Assembly (NCBI RefSeq): GCF_027595985.1 | Contig: NC_073304.1 | Location: forward strand, 219,984,000-220,047,999 | Length of the DNA: 64,000 nucleotides | Reading direction: 5' to 3' | Source: Sorex araneus | Lineage: Eukaryota; Chordata; Mammalia; Eulipotyphla; Soricidae | Part shown: piece after piece, positions 21,768-32,936 of the stretch | Layout of the letters: each line of letters opens with the position of its first letter | How positions within the stretch are numbered: position 1 is the first letter of the stretch | Made by a program: the position numbers and the translations under genes | The notes under the pieces: generated by a model | Told to the model about the DNA's origin: nothing | Databases searched by the model: none | Seen by the model: only the letters and a program-made list of their open reading frames with translations

Positions 21768-22636
21768 TTTTTTTCTACTGAAACATATTTATTCCCCCAA
21801 AAAGAATAGCAGCTAAAATTTAAATTGAGATATTTTTAAATGCATTCAATATATAAAACAAGCCATTGAATTTGTTTTATAATGGTTTCAAATATAAAAA
21901 TGTGAAATCGAATTTGAAGATTTCCAAATTAAATTAAACTTATAAGGATGCATCTTATAAAAGAAAACTCAATTATACATTTATTTATTTTTAGAGATTT
22001 TATATTATTATTATTATTATTATTATTTTATCACCATGTGGAAAGTTACAAAGTTCTCAGGTTTATGTCTCAGTTATACCATATTCAAACACCATCCCTT
22101 CACCAGTGCCCATATTCCACCACCAAAATCCCCGGTATACCCCCCGCCCCCCACCCCAACTGTATAACTGATGAATTTCACTTCATTTTCTCTTTACCTT
22201 GATTACGTTCCATATTTCAACACAAAACTCACTATTGTTGTGGGAGTTATACCCCCAAACAATATAACCCTACTAAGGAAGCATTTGATAATTAGTTTTC
22301 CATTAAAAGATTGTCTGTTTTTAGGTTTTAGAAAAGGTCGTGCGGCCACGTTCAGATGTGTCCCAGTCCCGAATCCCGGAGCCGTGTTAGTTGCTGCTCA
22401 GTGTCGCCAGGGCTCCATCTGGAAAAGGTGTGCTGGCTGCACCTCCACCTTCCGGCTCCCTGGTGTTGTTGGCCCCAATTCGGGTCCGGAGCATTTTCCG
22501 GGCCGCGTTGCTCACCAGAATGCCTGCCACTTCTTTGCTGGTTGTGGCAAGATGGCGCCAAGGGTGGGTCGAGGGCGTGACTTCCGGCGGGCCGGGACCA
22601 CTTGGAGTTTGGGCTGACGCTGCCCCACTCCAGTGA
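21768..22636 (-). mobile_element. L1-type non-autonomous retrotransposon with putative 3' transduction
   Basis: The whole block is flanked by a perfect 15-bp duplication CAGGGCAACAGTCTT (21753-21767 and 22637-22651). In element (minus) sense it has four parts: a GC/CpG-rich 5' part of about 300 bp including a CAAGATGGCGCC motif (+ strand, about 22548-22559); a short A/T-rich middle; the same 3' module as at 18793 (about 22230-22028); then (TAA)n. Beyond that are about 230 bp of A/T-rich unique DNA, a canonical AATAAA (reverse of 21788-21793), 13 bp, and a poly(A) of 7-9 (21766-21774). The inferred nick TCTT/AA fits L1 endonuclease preference. No coding capacity. Confidence 0.85.
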
Positions 22637-22651
22637 CAGGGCAACAGTCTT

Positions 22652-22982
22652 AATCCTTGTACTCTCTCCCCACTTATCTAGGGAGTTTTATGTGGATTAA
22701 ATGGGTTCACCTCTATAACTTTTGGCATATAGTAAATGCCTAATAAACATGACCTATAATTGGCTATTTTATTAGCCAGGATTTAATTGAGAGCTGCAGT
22801 AATGTATAACAAACTGTACTGAGAATTCATGGCTTAAGTCAACACGCCAGGGGTGTGTAATTCCTTTTACTTGACCGGAGTCTCTCTGGAGAAGCTTGCC
22901 TTCTCTCTTAGCATATTTTCTTTCCTTTTAGTAAAACTTCTTTACTTCATTAAAACAACCAAACAACAACAAAAGCAGGCCA
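22652..22982. other. Unique intergenic DNA
   Basis: A/T-rich, no gene. It continues the sequence that was interrupted by the 21768-22636 insertion. Confidence 0.6.
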
Positions 22983-23100
22983 GGGCTGGGCAGGTGGTTG
23001 GCTCAAAGGGCTATCGCGTACACTTCTCATGTGGGAGCCCCAGGTTTAATTCCTGGCTCCACAAGATTCCTGGCATACCCCTGGAAGTTCCCGCCCCCAA
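22983..23100 (+). repeat. Old SINE copy
   Basis: GGGCTGGGCAGGTGGTTGGC head, GGTTTAATTCCTGGC B-box region, truncated body. Confidence 0.6.
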
Positions 23101-23139
23101 ACAAATTAATATTGAATTTTTTAAAAACAACCCTGTTTT

Positions 23140-23333
23140 TTTGTTTGGTTTTGTTTTGTTTTGTTTTTTAGGTGTTTGACCATACTCGGTGGTGCTCAGG
23201 TCTAATTCCCAACTTTGTGCTCAGGGTTCACTTCCTGGCAGTGCTCGAGAGACCTTAAGCAATGCTGGGATCGAACCCTGGTCTGCCCCATGCAAGGCAA
23301 GCACCCATCCCACTGTGCTGAGCGGCTGGGTGG
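23140..23333 (-). repeat. Old SOR-type SINE
   Basis: T/G-rich lead, CGGTGGTGCTCAGGTCTAAT, reversed body, head ending CACTGTGCTGAGCGGCTGG. Confidence 0.75.
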
Positions 23334-23798
23334 GGCTCTGCTGAGCCCTTGTGATATGTGGCAGGTGGGCTGGATGCTCTGAGACAGACTGAGATCATTT
23401 CACTCAGGAGCTGGCCGTCATGTGACTTCAGTATCTCCAGCCGGTCAGCCTGGGGGTCTCCCCTGGAGGTCAGGATTCCAATGGCTGCCCCACAGGGCAT
23501 GCCCCAGTGAAGCCGTATTTCAGGCCTCTGCTTCACCCCTGTTGCTGACGCCTCTCTAGCCTAGATGCAATGCCCAGCCCGGAGCCAGAAGACAGCGCCC
23601 ATAACCCTCACGTCCTGATGGGAAGAGACGCAGAGACACAGAGCAAAGCGCCCCGCGGGAGGAAGCTTCTCAGCAAGCTCCCATGCTCGGCCCCAGCTTG
23701 CAAGCGGAGTTCACTCTAGAACTCATTCCTGCAGCCAAGTCTAGGGGTCCAATTTCTTGGCTCTGAATAGTAGGAAAAGGGTTAAGACACAAATGCAG

Positions 23799-23951
23799 GG
23801 GCTGGAGCGATAGGACAGAAGGTAGGGCGTTTGCTTTGCATGCAGCTGACCCAGGTTTGATTCCCAGCATCCCATATGGTTCCCTGAGCACCGCCAGGAG
23901 TAAACCCTGAGCATCACCCATGTGACCCAAAAAGGGGGGAAAAAAAAAGAT
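23799..23951 (+). repeat. SOR-type SINE
   Basis: Clean head (GGGGCTGGAGCGATAGGACA), body slightly shortened, A-rich tail. Confidence 0.92.
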
Positions 23952-23959
23952 ACAATGCA

Positions 23960-24125
23960 AAGCAAGGCCGTAAGTTATACAGTGGGTTGCCTTGCACGAG
24001 GCTGAACTGGGTTCATCTCCAGCACCATATATGGTCACCAAGCTCCACTGAAAGTGATCTTTGAGCACAGAGCCAAGAGTAAACCCTGAAAACAGCTGTA
24101 TGTGACTCAAAACAAAAAATAAAAT
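23960..24125 (+). repeat. Old SOR-type SINE
   Basis: AAGGCCGTAAGTTATACAGT head remnant, body CCACTGAAAGTGATCTTTGA, tail AAAACAAAAAATAAAA. Confidence 0.8.
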
Positions 24126-24169
24126 GACATATATTCAAAGCAACTATAACAGATAGTTTCTACTTGCTA

Positions 24170-24428
24170 GGACTGGAGTGATAGCACAGCGGGTAAGGCA
24201 TTTGCCTTGCATGCGGCCAACTCGGGTTCGATTCCTCTGTCCCTCTGGGAGAGCCCGGCAAGCTACTGAAAGTATCCTGCCTGCATGGCAGAGCCTGGCA
24301 AGTTACCTGTAGCATATTCGATATGCCAAAAACAATAACAACAAGTCTCACAATGGAGATGTTACTGGTGCCCACTCAATCAAATCGATGAACAATGGGA
24401 CTACAGTGCTACAGTGCTACAGTGCTTG
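24170..24428 (+). repeat. Long-body tRNA-headed SINE without poly(A)
   Basis: Complete copy flanked by the 9-bp duplication TACTTGCTA (24161-24169 and 24429-24437). The 3' end is three tandem ACAGTGCT units. Confidence 0.95.
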
Positions 24429-24572
24429 TACTTGCTAAGTGCCCCCAAGATAGGAACAGTTACGTGTCAGGGAAGTTTGGGTGAGAGTGATCTTTTACAG
24501 CTAATGAGAGCCAGTCTCATTCGGAAGGGTTCATGAGCTTGACTGTGTGTATGGTCGGAATCTGGATACATG

Positions 24573-24742
24573 TGGGCCAGAGAGATAGTACAGTGGGAGG
24601 GTTGGGCACTTGCTTGCCTTGCATGAGGCAGTCCCGGGTTCAATCCCAGGCATCCCATATAGTCCCCCCAAGCACCTCCAGGAGTAATTCCTGAGTTCAG
24701 AGCCAGGAGTAACCCCTGAATATCGCCGGGTGAGGCCTCCGA
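24573..24742 (+). repeat. SOR-type SINE
   Basis: GGGCCAGAGAGATAGTACAG head with a small internal duplication, full body, no clear A tail. Confidence 0.85.
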
Positions 24743-24794
24743 ATAAGTGGATGTTCCATTTGCTTCCTCTACCCACGTCTGTGGTATTTTTCAG

Positions 24795-24975
24795 AGTCCC
24801 AAGCAATAGTACAGTGGGTAGAGCACTTGCCTGGCACGAGGTCAACCTAGGTTTGATACTCAGATTCCAAATGGTCCACCGAGCACTGCCAGGAGTAATT
24901 CCTGAGTGCAGAGCCAGGAGTTAGCCCCAAGCACTGCTGGGTGTAGCCCGAAAACCGAGCTAATAAAATAAAACC
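24795..24975 (+). repeat. SOR-type SINE
   Basis: AAGCAATAGTACAGTGGGTA head, body CTGCCAGGAGTAATTCCTGA, tail AATAAAATAAAAC. Confidence 0.85.
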
Positions 24976-26442
24976 AATAATATATATTTTTCAGGTGATA
25001 AAGTGTGGGAAGGAGATGGAGAGCTGGGTGTCACGAGGCAAGGAGGGGTCCAGGGGCCGTGAGCAGGAGGACTGGCAAGGGAGGGGACGGGCAGGTCTGA
25101 CCTGGAAAGGAGGCATGCAGGTGGCTAGGGAGAGGACCCAGGGCAGCTCCGCACACAGCGGGGCCGAGCGTGTCGCAGCTTGTTAACAGCCCAAAGTGGC
25201 CAGCGTGGCCAAAAGCTGAAGAGGGATGAGCTGAGGCCAGCCCGCAGCCCCAGCCACAGGGGAGTCAGGGTGACGCCCCAGTGGGGCAGAGGAGACCCAA
25301 GTCCCCAGGGGTTGAAGAGGGAGTGACAGGCCTCCTGTTCTCTGCAATTCGAGGCTGGAAAGATGCCCTGGACTCAGATGACCCCAGGCTGCCCTCTCTT
25401 CACACCAAACCTACCCCAGTAAGTGAACATTTTACATGAAAAATTAAAAAAATAAAAATAAAAATAATAAAAAAACACTGCGTGTCTTTTCCATCCTACA
25501 GGAGAAAGGGGGTGAGCCGTGCCCTGCCCTGCTCTCCCCCACCTTCCTCGGCCACCCCTCAGGCCCTGTCCAGACTGCGTGTCCGCGGGAGACGGGCGTT
25601 GGCGGCGGACGGCTGTTTACTTCCTCGCAGGCCCTGCTGTTTTTCTAGCTCAGAATAGTCTCTGGCTCTGGCCAGGCCTGGGGGCGCGGGAAACCTCTGT
25701 TTGCTTTCCCGGCAATTCCAAGTCTCACTCTGCCTCATTCTGGGCATCAGTGTCCTCATTTGGGGACTCTCAGAGCGGGGAGAGGGTGGGTTAAGAGGGT
25801 CCAAGATGACTAATTTCCTAAATCTCTCGCCCCACCAGGCTCCAGAGAGAAGTAACAAGGGGCTGTTTTTCATGGATGGGGTTTTGTTGGGGATGAAAAT
25901 CCTGCAACAATTTAAAAAGGGCAAGGTCGGGGTCCCAACAAAGCAGAGGAAAAGATGGGGTGAAGACGTGTCCTGCCCCACTCCCAATCTGGGCCTCAGT
26001 AGCGTGCCAGTCTGCTTTGGGTACTGATGCCCTTTTGATAATTGGGTTGGGGGGGGAGCACAGGGGGGTCTTGCATGCCTCCAGGTGTGCCCCAGGCCTC
26101 AGCCGGATTCTGGCTTGGGAAGGTGCCGAGGTGGGGAGGACGAATAGACGGGAACTGAAATCACACTGGAACTTGGAATTGTTTTTGAATCAGCGGATGA
26201 TTTGACTTTTGAAAATATTTTCACGGAACAGATAGGAACACATTTATCTTTTCCTTCTGGCCATCACTCGTCATTTATGTCTGTGAACTTATTAAAAGGC
26301 AGGCCCCACCTCACCGGAGCCCAAAGGTGCTCAGAGCAGTCAAAGAATTTAAACCCAAGAGGACGGGGAAGGTGGCCACGTCTCAAGAGTAAGCTCAGAG
26401 AACACCAAGGATGCAACCAGGGTCATTGCTGGGCCCTTCACT
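24976..26442. other. Unique intergenic DNA with a small CpG cluster
   Basis: About 1.5 kb without SINEs. A CpG-richer patch lies at about 25560-25640, around GTCCGCGGGAGACGGGCG. It could be a conserved regulatory element, but I cannot show conservation. No gene model is supported. Confidence 0.5.

Positions 26443-26475
<33 letters not shown>
26443..26475. repeat. (TG)n microsatellite
   Basis: About 16 TG units. Confidence 0.95.
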
Positions 26476-26476
<1 letters not shown>

Positions 26477-26549
26477 GTTTTGTTTGGGAGGGAGCTATGT
26501 TCATGGATTGGGACCATTCCTTAACTAGTACTCAGAGAACCAGACCGGA

Positions 26550-26697
26550 TGGTCCAGTGCTTGAGGCCCAGTGGTGCACAGGGCCCCCAGTGCCTCAGCC
26601 AGCGGTGCTCAGGGCATGTGCAGTGCCAGGGATCCAACCCGGGGCTTCCATATGCAAGGCCTGTGTGTCTGGCCCTGTGCTCTCTCCCCAGCACCCA
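26550..26697 (-). repeat. Old SINE copy
   Basis: CGGTGCTCAGGGCATGTGCA and CCAGGGATCCAACCCGGGGC are the reversed body and B box. Confidence 0.6.
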
Positions 26698-26844
26698 CAA
26701 CTCCTGGATCTTTGTGTCATCTCGGTTCATCAGAATCCTGAACTGCAGCCAACGGGGACAGCGGGACCCTTAGTCCATCCCGCCTCCCCCCCTCAGACAC
26801 CGTCTCTGCTCCTGGAGCACAGGCCAGGGAGAGGGTTTCATATA

Positions 26845-27008
26845 TTTGTTCTGGTTTTGTGTGTAGGCCACACCAAGAAGTCCTTGCAGGTCACTCCGAA
26901 CTTGCTGCTTGGTGGTTGCTCTCAGAGCTGCTGAGGGGAGCACGTGATGCCAGAAATCAAACCTAGAGCCTCACAGATGCAAGGCTAGTGCTCTGCCGCT
27001 GCGCCCCA
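26845..27008 (-). repeat. Old SINE copy
   Basis: GGCCACACCAAGAAGTCCTT start, degraded head ending GCTGCGCCCC. Confidence 0.55.
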
Positions 27009-27029
27009 GATGAATTGAGGAGGTTTTTT

Positions 27030-27184
27030 TTCCCCCCCCTTTGGTGTTTGTTTTGCTGGAAGTGCTGGCTCCCTACTCAGGGATCACTCCTGGTGGGGAC
27101 CACGTGTGGTGCTGGGGACTGAACCAGAGTCAGCCACACACAAGGCCCGTGCCTTGACCCATGCATTCTCTCTCTCCAGCTCCC
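27030..27184 (-). repeat. Old SOR-type SINE
   Basis: CTCAGGGATCACTCCTGGTG and GGGACTGAACCAGAGTCAGC are the reversed body and B box. Confidence 0.7.
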
Positions 27185-27197
27185 CAGATGATTTGTT

Positions 27198-27342
27198 ATT
27201 TTTTGGTGGGGGCTTCTTGTGTGTTTTTCATGTCACCTAGCACTGCCTGGGGATGACTCCTAGTAGCACCTGGTGGCTCCTGCCACGCCGTGCTGGGATC
27301 AAACCTGAGTCTCCAGCACTCAAAGCATGCACTCCAGCCCCT
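27198..27342 (-). repeat. Old SINE copy
   Basis: CTAGCACTGCCTGGGGATGA and GGGATCAAACCTGAGTCTCC, ending CACTCCAGCCCC. Confidence 0.6.
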
Positions 27343-27607
27343 GGGGCCGTCTCTGGGAAGCCCCTGGTGGGAAGGCTCCGAGCTGAATGCAGGAAGGTTT
27401 TGTGAACTGCCAGGGGGCTGGGCACTGCCAAAGCGCCGATGGTGAGCGGGAGAGGAAGCTACCGTCTGCCGGGGGTGCTGTGTGAAACAGGATCTTCTGA
27501 TCCACTTCTCCAGAGGGAAGAGCGGTTGGGGTTGTGGGAAGTGATGGGAGAGGGAGAGATTGGTCAGTCCATGCTCCCCGGGAAGCATGAGAGTTATTTG
27601 ATGCCAG

Positions 27608-27845
27608 GGGCTGCAGAGACAGTACACGGCCTAACGCACCTGTGCAGAGCTGACCTGGGTTTGATCCCCAGTCCCAGGAGTTACCCCAGAGCACAGAGCC
27701 AGGAGTAAGCCCTGCACGCTGCCAGATTTGGCTCATTGGCCTTGCACGTAGCCGACTAGGGTCCAATCCTGGTTGCATCCAATGTGGCCCCCCACCAAGC
27801 ACCGCCAGAATGGCTGGGGGCAGAGTCAGGTGAGTTTCCCCCAAA
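27608..27845 (+). repeat. Two old SINE fragments in tandem
   Basis: First copy GGGGCTGCAGAGACAGTACA to about 27735. Second begins GGCCTTGCACGTAGCCGACT and stops at about 27810-27845. Confidence 0.65.
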
Positions 27846-28277
27846 CCTTCCCCCAAAAAAAGAGGCATTTGATGTGGGTCGAGGAGAGACCCAGAGAGAT
27901 GGGAGGGGGCCCGTGAGCGCGGAGTCAGGCCCGACTGCGATAGAGCAGCGCGCTCTGGTATTCTGCAGACGATGCGTGTGGCCCGTGGAGCCCCCAGAAC
28001 ACGCTCCCAGCACCTGGTCAACAGACTCGCAGTTCAAGGTCCCGAAGCTGAACTTTCTCACCACGCCAAGATAAGTCATTTTCACTGGCTGCCAATCATT
28101 AACCTGCCTCTCTCTCCGCCTGCCTCTCACCACAGGTTTTGTGAAAAATTGTGTCTCTCAATGAAAGGGCAACACAGCCACTCTCCCCTGTCTCCCCCCA
28201 GCACTTGTCTGCCTAAGGAAAAAAAAGAAACTTCCCGCACCCCCACCCCCCAAAAAAAAAAGAAGAAATAAAGAGGG
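27846..28277. other. Unique DNA with HNF1-like and HNF4-like motifs
   Basis: Mostly unique. On the minus strand GGTTAATGATTGG (28092-28104) resembles an HNF1 half-palindrome, and AGTTCAAGGTCC near 28031 resembles a nuclear-receptor direct repeat. It lies about 4.3 kb upstream of G6PC1. Function is inferred only. Confidence 0.35.
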
Positions 28278-28650
28278 GTCCAAGAGAGATCTCCCAGGGT
28301 TAGAGTTTACACTTTGCCTGCAGGAGGCCTGGGTTCGATCCCTCACGCTAACCTGGTCACCTGAACACCATCAGGAGTGACCTCTGATGGGGCCCGAGAG
28401 ATAGTACATTTGCGGATATGGCATTTGCCTTGCACACAGCTGACCCGGGTTCAATCCCTGGCATCCTATATGGCCCCCCAAGCACCGCCAGGAGTAATTC
28501 CTGAGTGCAGAACCAGGAGTAACCCCTGAGCATCGCTGGGTGTGGCTCAAAAAGCAAATAAACAACAACAACAAAAGGAGTGACCTCTGAGTGCAGAGCC
28601 AGGAGTAGCCCCTGAGCACTGGCGCATGTGGCCCCCAAACAAAAAAAAGA
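28278..28650 (+). repeat. Older SINE split by a younger one
   Basis: Left part 28278-28387 (head with GGTTCGATCCC) continues at 28591-28650 (CAGAGCCAGGAGTAGCCCC). Confidence 0.85.
28388..28575 (+). repeat. SOR-type SINE nested in an older SINE
   Basis: Flanked by a perfect 15-bp duplication AGGAGTGACCTCTGA (28373-28387 and 28576-28590). The tail is (CAA)n-rich. Confidence 0.93.
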
Positions 28651-30514
28651 AAAGAAAACCCAAGCCTACACCTTGTGCCTCAGGCTGCCCCCCAACTGCT
28701 GCCCGCTACTGAGTCAAGGTGCAACCCAAGAGGGCATGAGATCCCTATGGCACAGGGCACATAGGACCGACCGTGGTTCCAGTGGCCGGACAAAGCCAAG
28801 CGAAGGCTGCTGCTCTCTCTTGAAGAACCCAGAGCGGTGCCCAGAACAGACGATTTGGCTGCAAGCAAAGTCAGAATTTCTTTGAGGCAATAAATATTAT
28901 TTGGGGAGGAGGTGATGGCAAAGGAGGGTTTCTTCTCTCAATTGCTCTCCCGTCAGTAAATAAACTTGGGTAGCGTGAGTCAGCCGAGCTGGGGAGAAGG
29001 AAGGGCAGGAGGCTGGCACCCTCTGCCTCACTCCCCCACCACTTGACTCCCTGGCCCCTCTCCTCTGGGTTCTTCCCAAACCCAGATCCCAAGCTCTGGA
29101 TTTAGTCTTGGAGCAAGTGCCCAACCAGCAAACCTGAGAGAGGGACTGGGACCGTTTTCCCTGTTCGTGGCTTCCCAGAGGCGCCACTGGCCATCCCCAG
29201 AGGCATGTGTAAATCTTGAATCATCCCTGCCGAGGATGGAATAACTGAGAAGCTCACTAATATTTGGGCTTGGGCTTTATTTAGGTGTCAGGATTTCCCA
29301 GTTGACACGGTTTGTTGAATGAATGTCTGTCTGGTCTCTTAGAGCATCCTGCAACCGCCTGGGATTTCACTCTGAGCCCTTCAGAGCCAGGGGTGGTCTT
29401 GGCTAGGGAAATGTTTGTTGAGTTCCACTGGGGAATTTCCTGAGAGGGAAGATGACAGGTTTTAGAGGGAGATGTTAGAATTCGCTCTCTGGAAAGAATT
29501 CCCTCCATGACTGGATTCTCCTCAAGACCTCTCCCAACTCAAACGCTCCATCCACAATATCCTCCTCAGACATCCAGACGTCGGGGACGACTTGAGAATG
29601 GTGTTTCTTCAGTCAGCTGTGTCACAGGCGCCGGCCGCTGGGGGCCTCACCTCTTTCTGCTCATGATAAAAAATCGCTGGAGGAAGCAGGAAGGGTTTGG
29701 AAGGTCGAGGAGGGGAGATGAGCAAATAGTCTCATGATGCAGCGAGATACAATTACTCTGACCAAGAGGCCCCCCCTGCCTACAGGCAGCCTGCCAGGAC
29801 TCCCCCACTGTGCTCTGTGCCCTGGTGTGCTATCAGCTCCATCTTGACTCCTTATCAACACGAGCATTCTTCCTGGAGCTTCCTCCAAAAATCTAGGGCT
29901 CTCCCAGTCTCCCCCAAATGCTTAACCCATGATGGACCCTGCCAGACTCAGAGCCTGGCTCCTCGGGGGCCCAGCGGAGACCTAGAAAGTGGTGTTAGAA
30001 TGTTTGGTCAGAGGATCTGTCCTGTTTGCTCTCGACTCACCTCAGACCACAGAAACCCGGTCCCCAGGGGTCACCATAATAGTTGCTCAATACTTTCGAG
30101 GAAGGCTTATCTGGGAGAGGAGGGAAGGGGCCACCACCTCTTCTCATGGGGCCCACTCTCTGTGGCCTGGCAGTCCTGACGAAGCCTAACACCCTCCCTC
30201 CCACTCACATCCAGGCACCTGGCTTCACTGTGACCTGCCGTGGCTGTACCATCGCCGTGAGAGGGGTGTAAGAGAGGGTGCTTGAGCCAGGAGAGGGAAT
30301 GTTTGCAAGGGCAGCAGGAGTCTGGTCTGGTAGGAGCCCGTGGGGATGTGGGCGAGACTCCCGCTCAGCCCTGTGAAGGGATATCTTAATCATTTCCAGT
30401 CTGGAATGCTGTCAACCTTTGCTACATTCATTTGTGAGCTCAGGTGGCTTGTTTTTATGCCCGACCTGCCCTGCACAACAGACCTAGTGAGGGGAAAAGA
30501 GAGCAGGTTAGTTT
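28651..30514. other. Unique intergenic DNA upstream of G6PC1
   Basis: About 1.9 kb nearly free of SINEs, the largest such block close to G6PC1. A segment at 28973-29020 recurs diverged at 30717-30767. No exon is recognised. Confidence 0.5.
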
Positions 30515-30694
30515 TGGGTTTTTTTTTTTTTTTTAGTTTTTTGTTTGTTTGTTTTCATTTTTGGGCCATACCCAGTGGTGTTTGGGGGTTGTTCCTGGTG
30601 GTGCGCTATGGATCATGTAATGTGGGGGATCGAACCTCGGTGTCCCACATTCAAAACATGTGCTCAGCCCGTTGAAGCTCTCTCTGACCCTCCT
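30515..30694 (-). repeat. SOR-type SINE
   Basis: Long T-run, GGGCCATACCCAGTGGTG, body shortened, B box GGGGGATCGAACCTCGGTG. Confidence 0.82.
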
Positions 30695-30960
30695 GCAGAG
30701 CAGCATATAGACTCACGGTGAGTGAATCAGCCTAGCTGGGGAGAAGAAATGGCAGGAACTTGGCACCAGCGCCTGGTGAGGGGTTGCCAGGTCAAACCCA
30801 GTACATTACGAAGATAAGGAGGCATGTGCTCTATCTGTGAACTACACTACCACTCTGGGAATTAGCTTTTGTTGCTATACAGTACCAGGGATCAAACCCA
30901 GAGTGCCAAAGCAAACCTTGCATTTTAACCCCTTAAGTCATCTCCAAACCCCACCCTGAA

Positions 30961-31140
30961 TTTTTTTTTTTTTTTGCTTTCTGGGTCACACCCAGCGATG
31001 CATAGGGGTTACTGCTGGTTCTGCACTCAGGAATTACTCCAGCTGGTGCTCAGGGGACCATATGGGATGCTGGGATTCGAACCCGGGTTGTCCACGTGCA
31101 AGGTAAATGCCCTACTCACTGTGCTATCGCTCCAGCCCTA
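30961..31140 (-). repeat. SOR-type SINE, young
   Basis: Long T-run, complete reversed body, and intact head ending TATCGCTCCAGCCC. Confidence 0.95.
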
Positions 31141-31183
31141 AATTTTTTTTAATAAAATAAATCTTTTTTAAAAAAATAGATTC

Positions 31184-31333
31184 TAGACTGGTAAGATGAA
31201 TGGAATGCCCAAGTTTTGAATGCAGGAGGTCTGGGTTCAATCCCCAATACCCCATGATCCCCTGAGCACTGCACTGGGAGTAGTCCCCGAGCACCACCCA
31301 ATGTGGTCCCCCAGATAGAGCAAAACAAAACTA
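31184..31333 (+). repeat. Old SINE copy
   Basis: AGACTGGTAAGATGAATGGA head remnant, GGTTCAATCCCC B box, body to GTGGTCCCCCAG. Confidence 0.7.
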
Positions 31334-31347
31334 CATATTCATGATAT

Positions 31348-31517
31348 TGTTGTTGTTGTTTGGGGCCAAATCTGGTGATCTCAGGGGTTACTACTGGCTC
31401 TGCATTCAGGAATCATTCTTAGTCATGCTTGAGGGACCATATGGGATGCCGGGTATTGGACCCGGGTCAGCTGCATTCAAGGCAAGTGCCCTGTTTTCTG
31501 TGTTATCACTCCAGGCC
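31348..31517 (-). repeat. SOR-type SINE
   Basis: (TTG)n lead, GGGGCCAAATCTGGTGATCT, full reversed body, head ending TATCACTCCAGGCC. Confidence 0.88.
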
Positions 31518-31547
31518 TCATCATATTAATGTTGCATGGACATCCTT

Positions 31548-31722
31548 TCTTTTTTTTTTTCTTTTCATTTTGGGTCACACCCGGCAATCAGGCTGCTCCT
31601 GGCTCTACACTCAGGAATTACTCCTTGCAGTGCTCGGGGGACCGTATGGGATGCCGGGAATTGAACCCAGGTTGGTGTCATGCAAGGCAAACACTCTACC
31701 TGCTGTCTACCGTTTCAGCCCC
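31548..31722 (-). repeat. SOR-type SINE
   Basis: TGGACATCC flanks it on both sides (about 31537 and 31723). The body lacks a few bases near GGCAATCAGGCTGCTCC. Confidence 0.9.
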
Positions 31723-32147
31723 TGGACATCCATTCTTCCACTGTTTCCACTTACATGTTAAAACCCCAAGGCTCCTAACTCTTAAGGACACTACATTCAT
31801 TATTTAACCTTCAAATATTTAATATAAGAAAATAATCAGGGCATGGACCTAAGAGATATGGAGTCAACATTGGCAAGAAGGTTTGATTTTTCCAAACCAG
31901 AGGCATTTCCTGGATGCTTAATGTCGTTATGGAAAAACCAGCAAAGGCACAGTTCCAAGACAAAATCGTTTTCTCTACTTAAGAATCAATAAAGTGTGAA
32001 TAGCTGGAACACCATGACATTTCTTGAGCAGACTTAGGATCTTAAGCATCTCTCTAGAATCTCTGTGGATCTTGACTCTGGCCTGTGTCCCTGCCCAGCT
32101 TTCCGAGCCAGCAGGCAGCCCCTTGCACTGTCCAGCAAGTATACCAA

Positions 32148-32683
<536 letters not shown>

Positions 32684-32936
32684 TAAGTAAGAAGTGGATC
32701 GAGAGGAGGGCAGCTGGGAAAGAGTCTGGCATTCCTTTTGCAACGTTGACCCGTTTACTCCCCTTCTGACTTCGAATCTTCTACAAGAAGTGTAGAAGAG
32801 GGGAGATGAAGCAAACCCTGACAGGGAGCTGAAAATAAAGGACAGCTAACTCATACGGATGGAAGGTCAAGGGGCTGACTGAAAAGTCTTTCTTATTGGC
32901 TATAAGCACAGAAATCACTTCATCCCTTTGGAGCAG

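Noticed and set aside
22171-22617. 148-codon plus-strand frame over the GC-rich block as a CpG-island gene
   Set aside because: The block is enclosed by a 15-bp target duplication and reads as the 5' part of a minus-strand retrotransposon. No splice or homology support.
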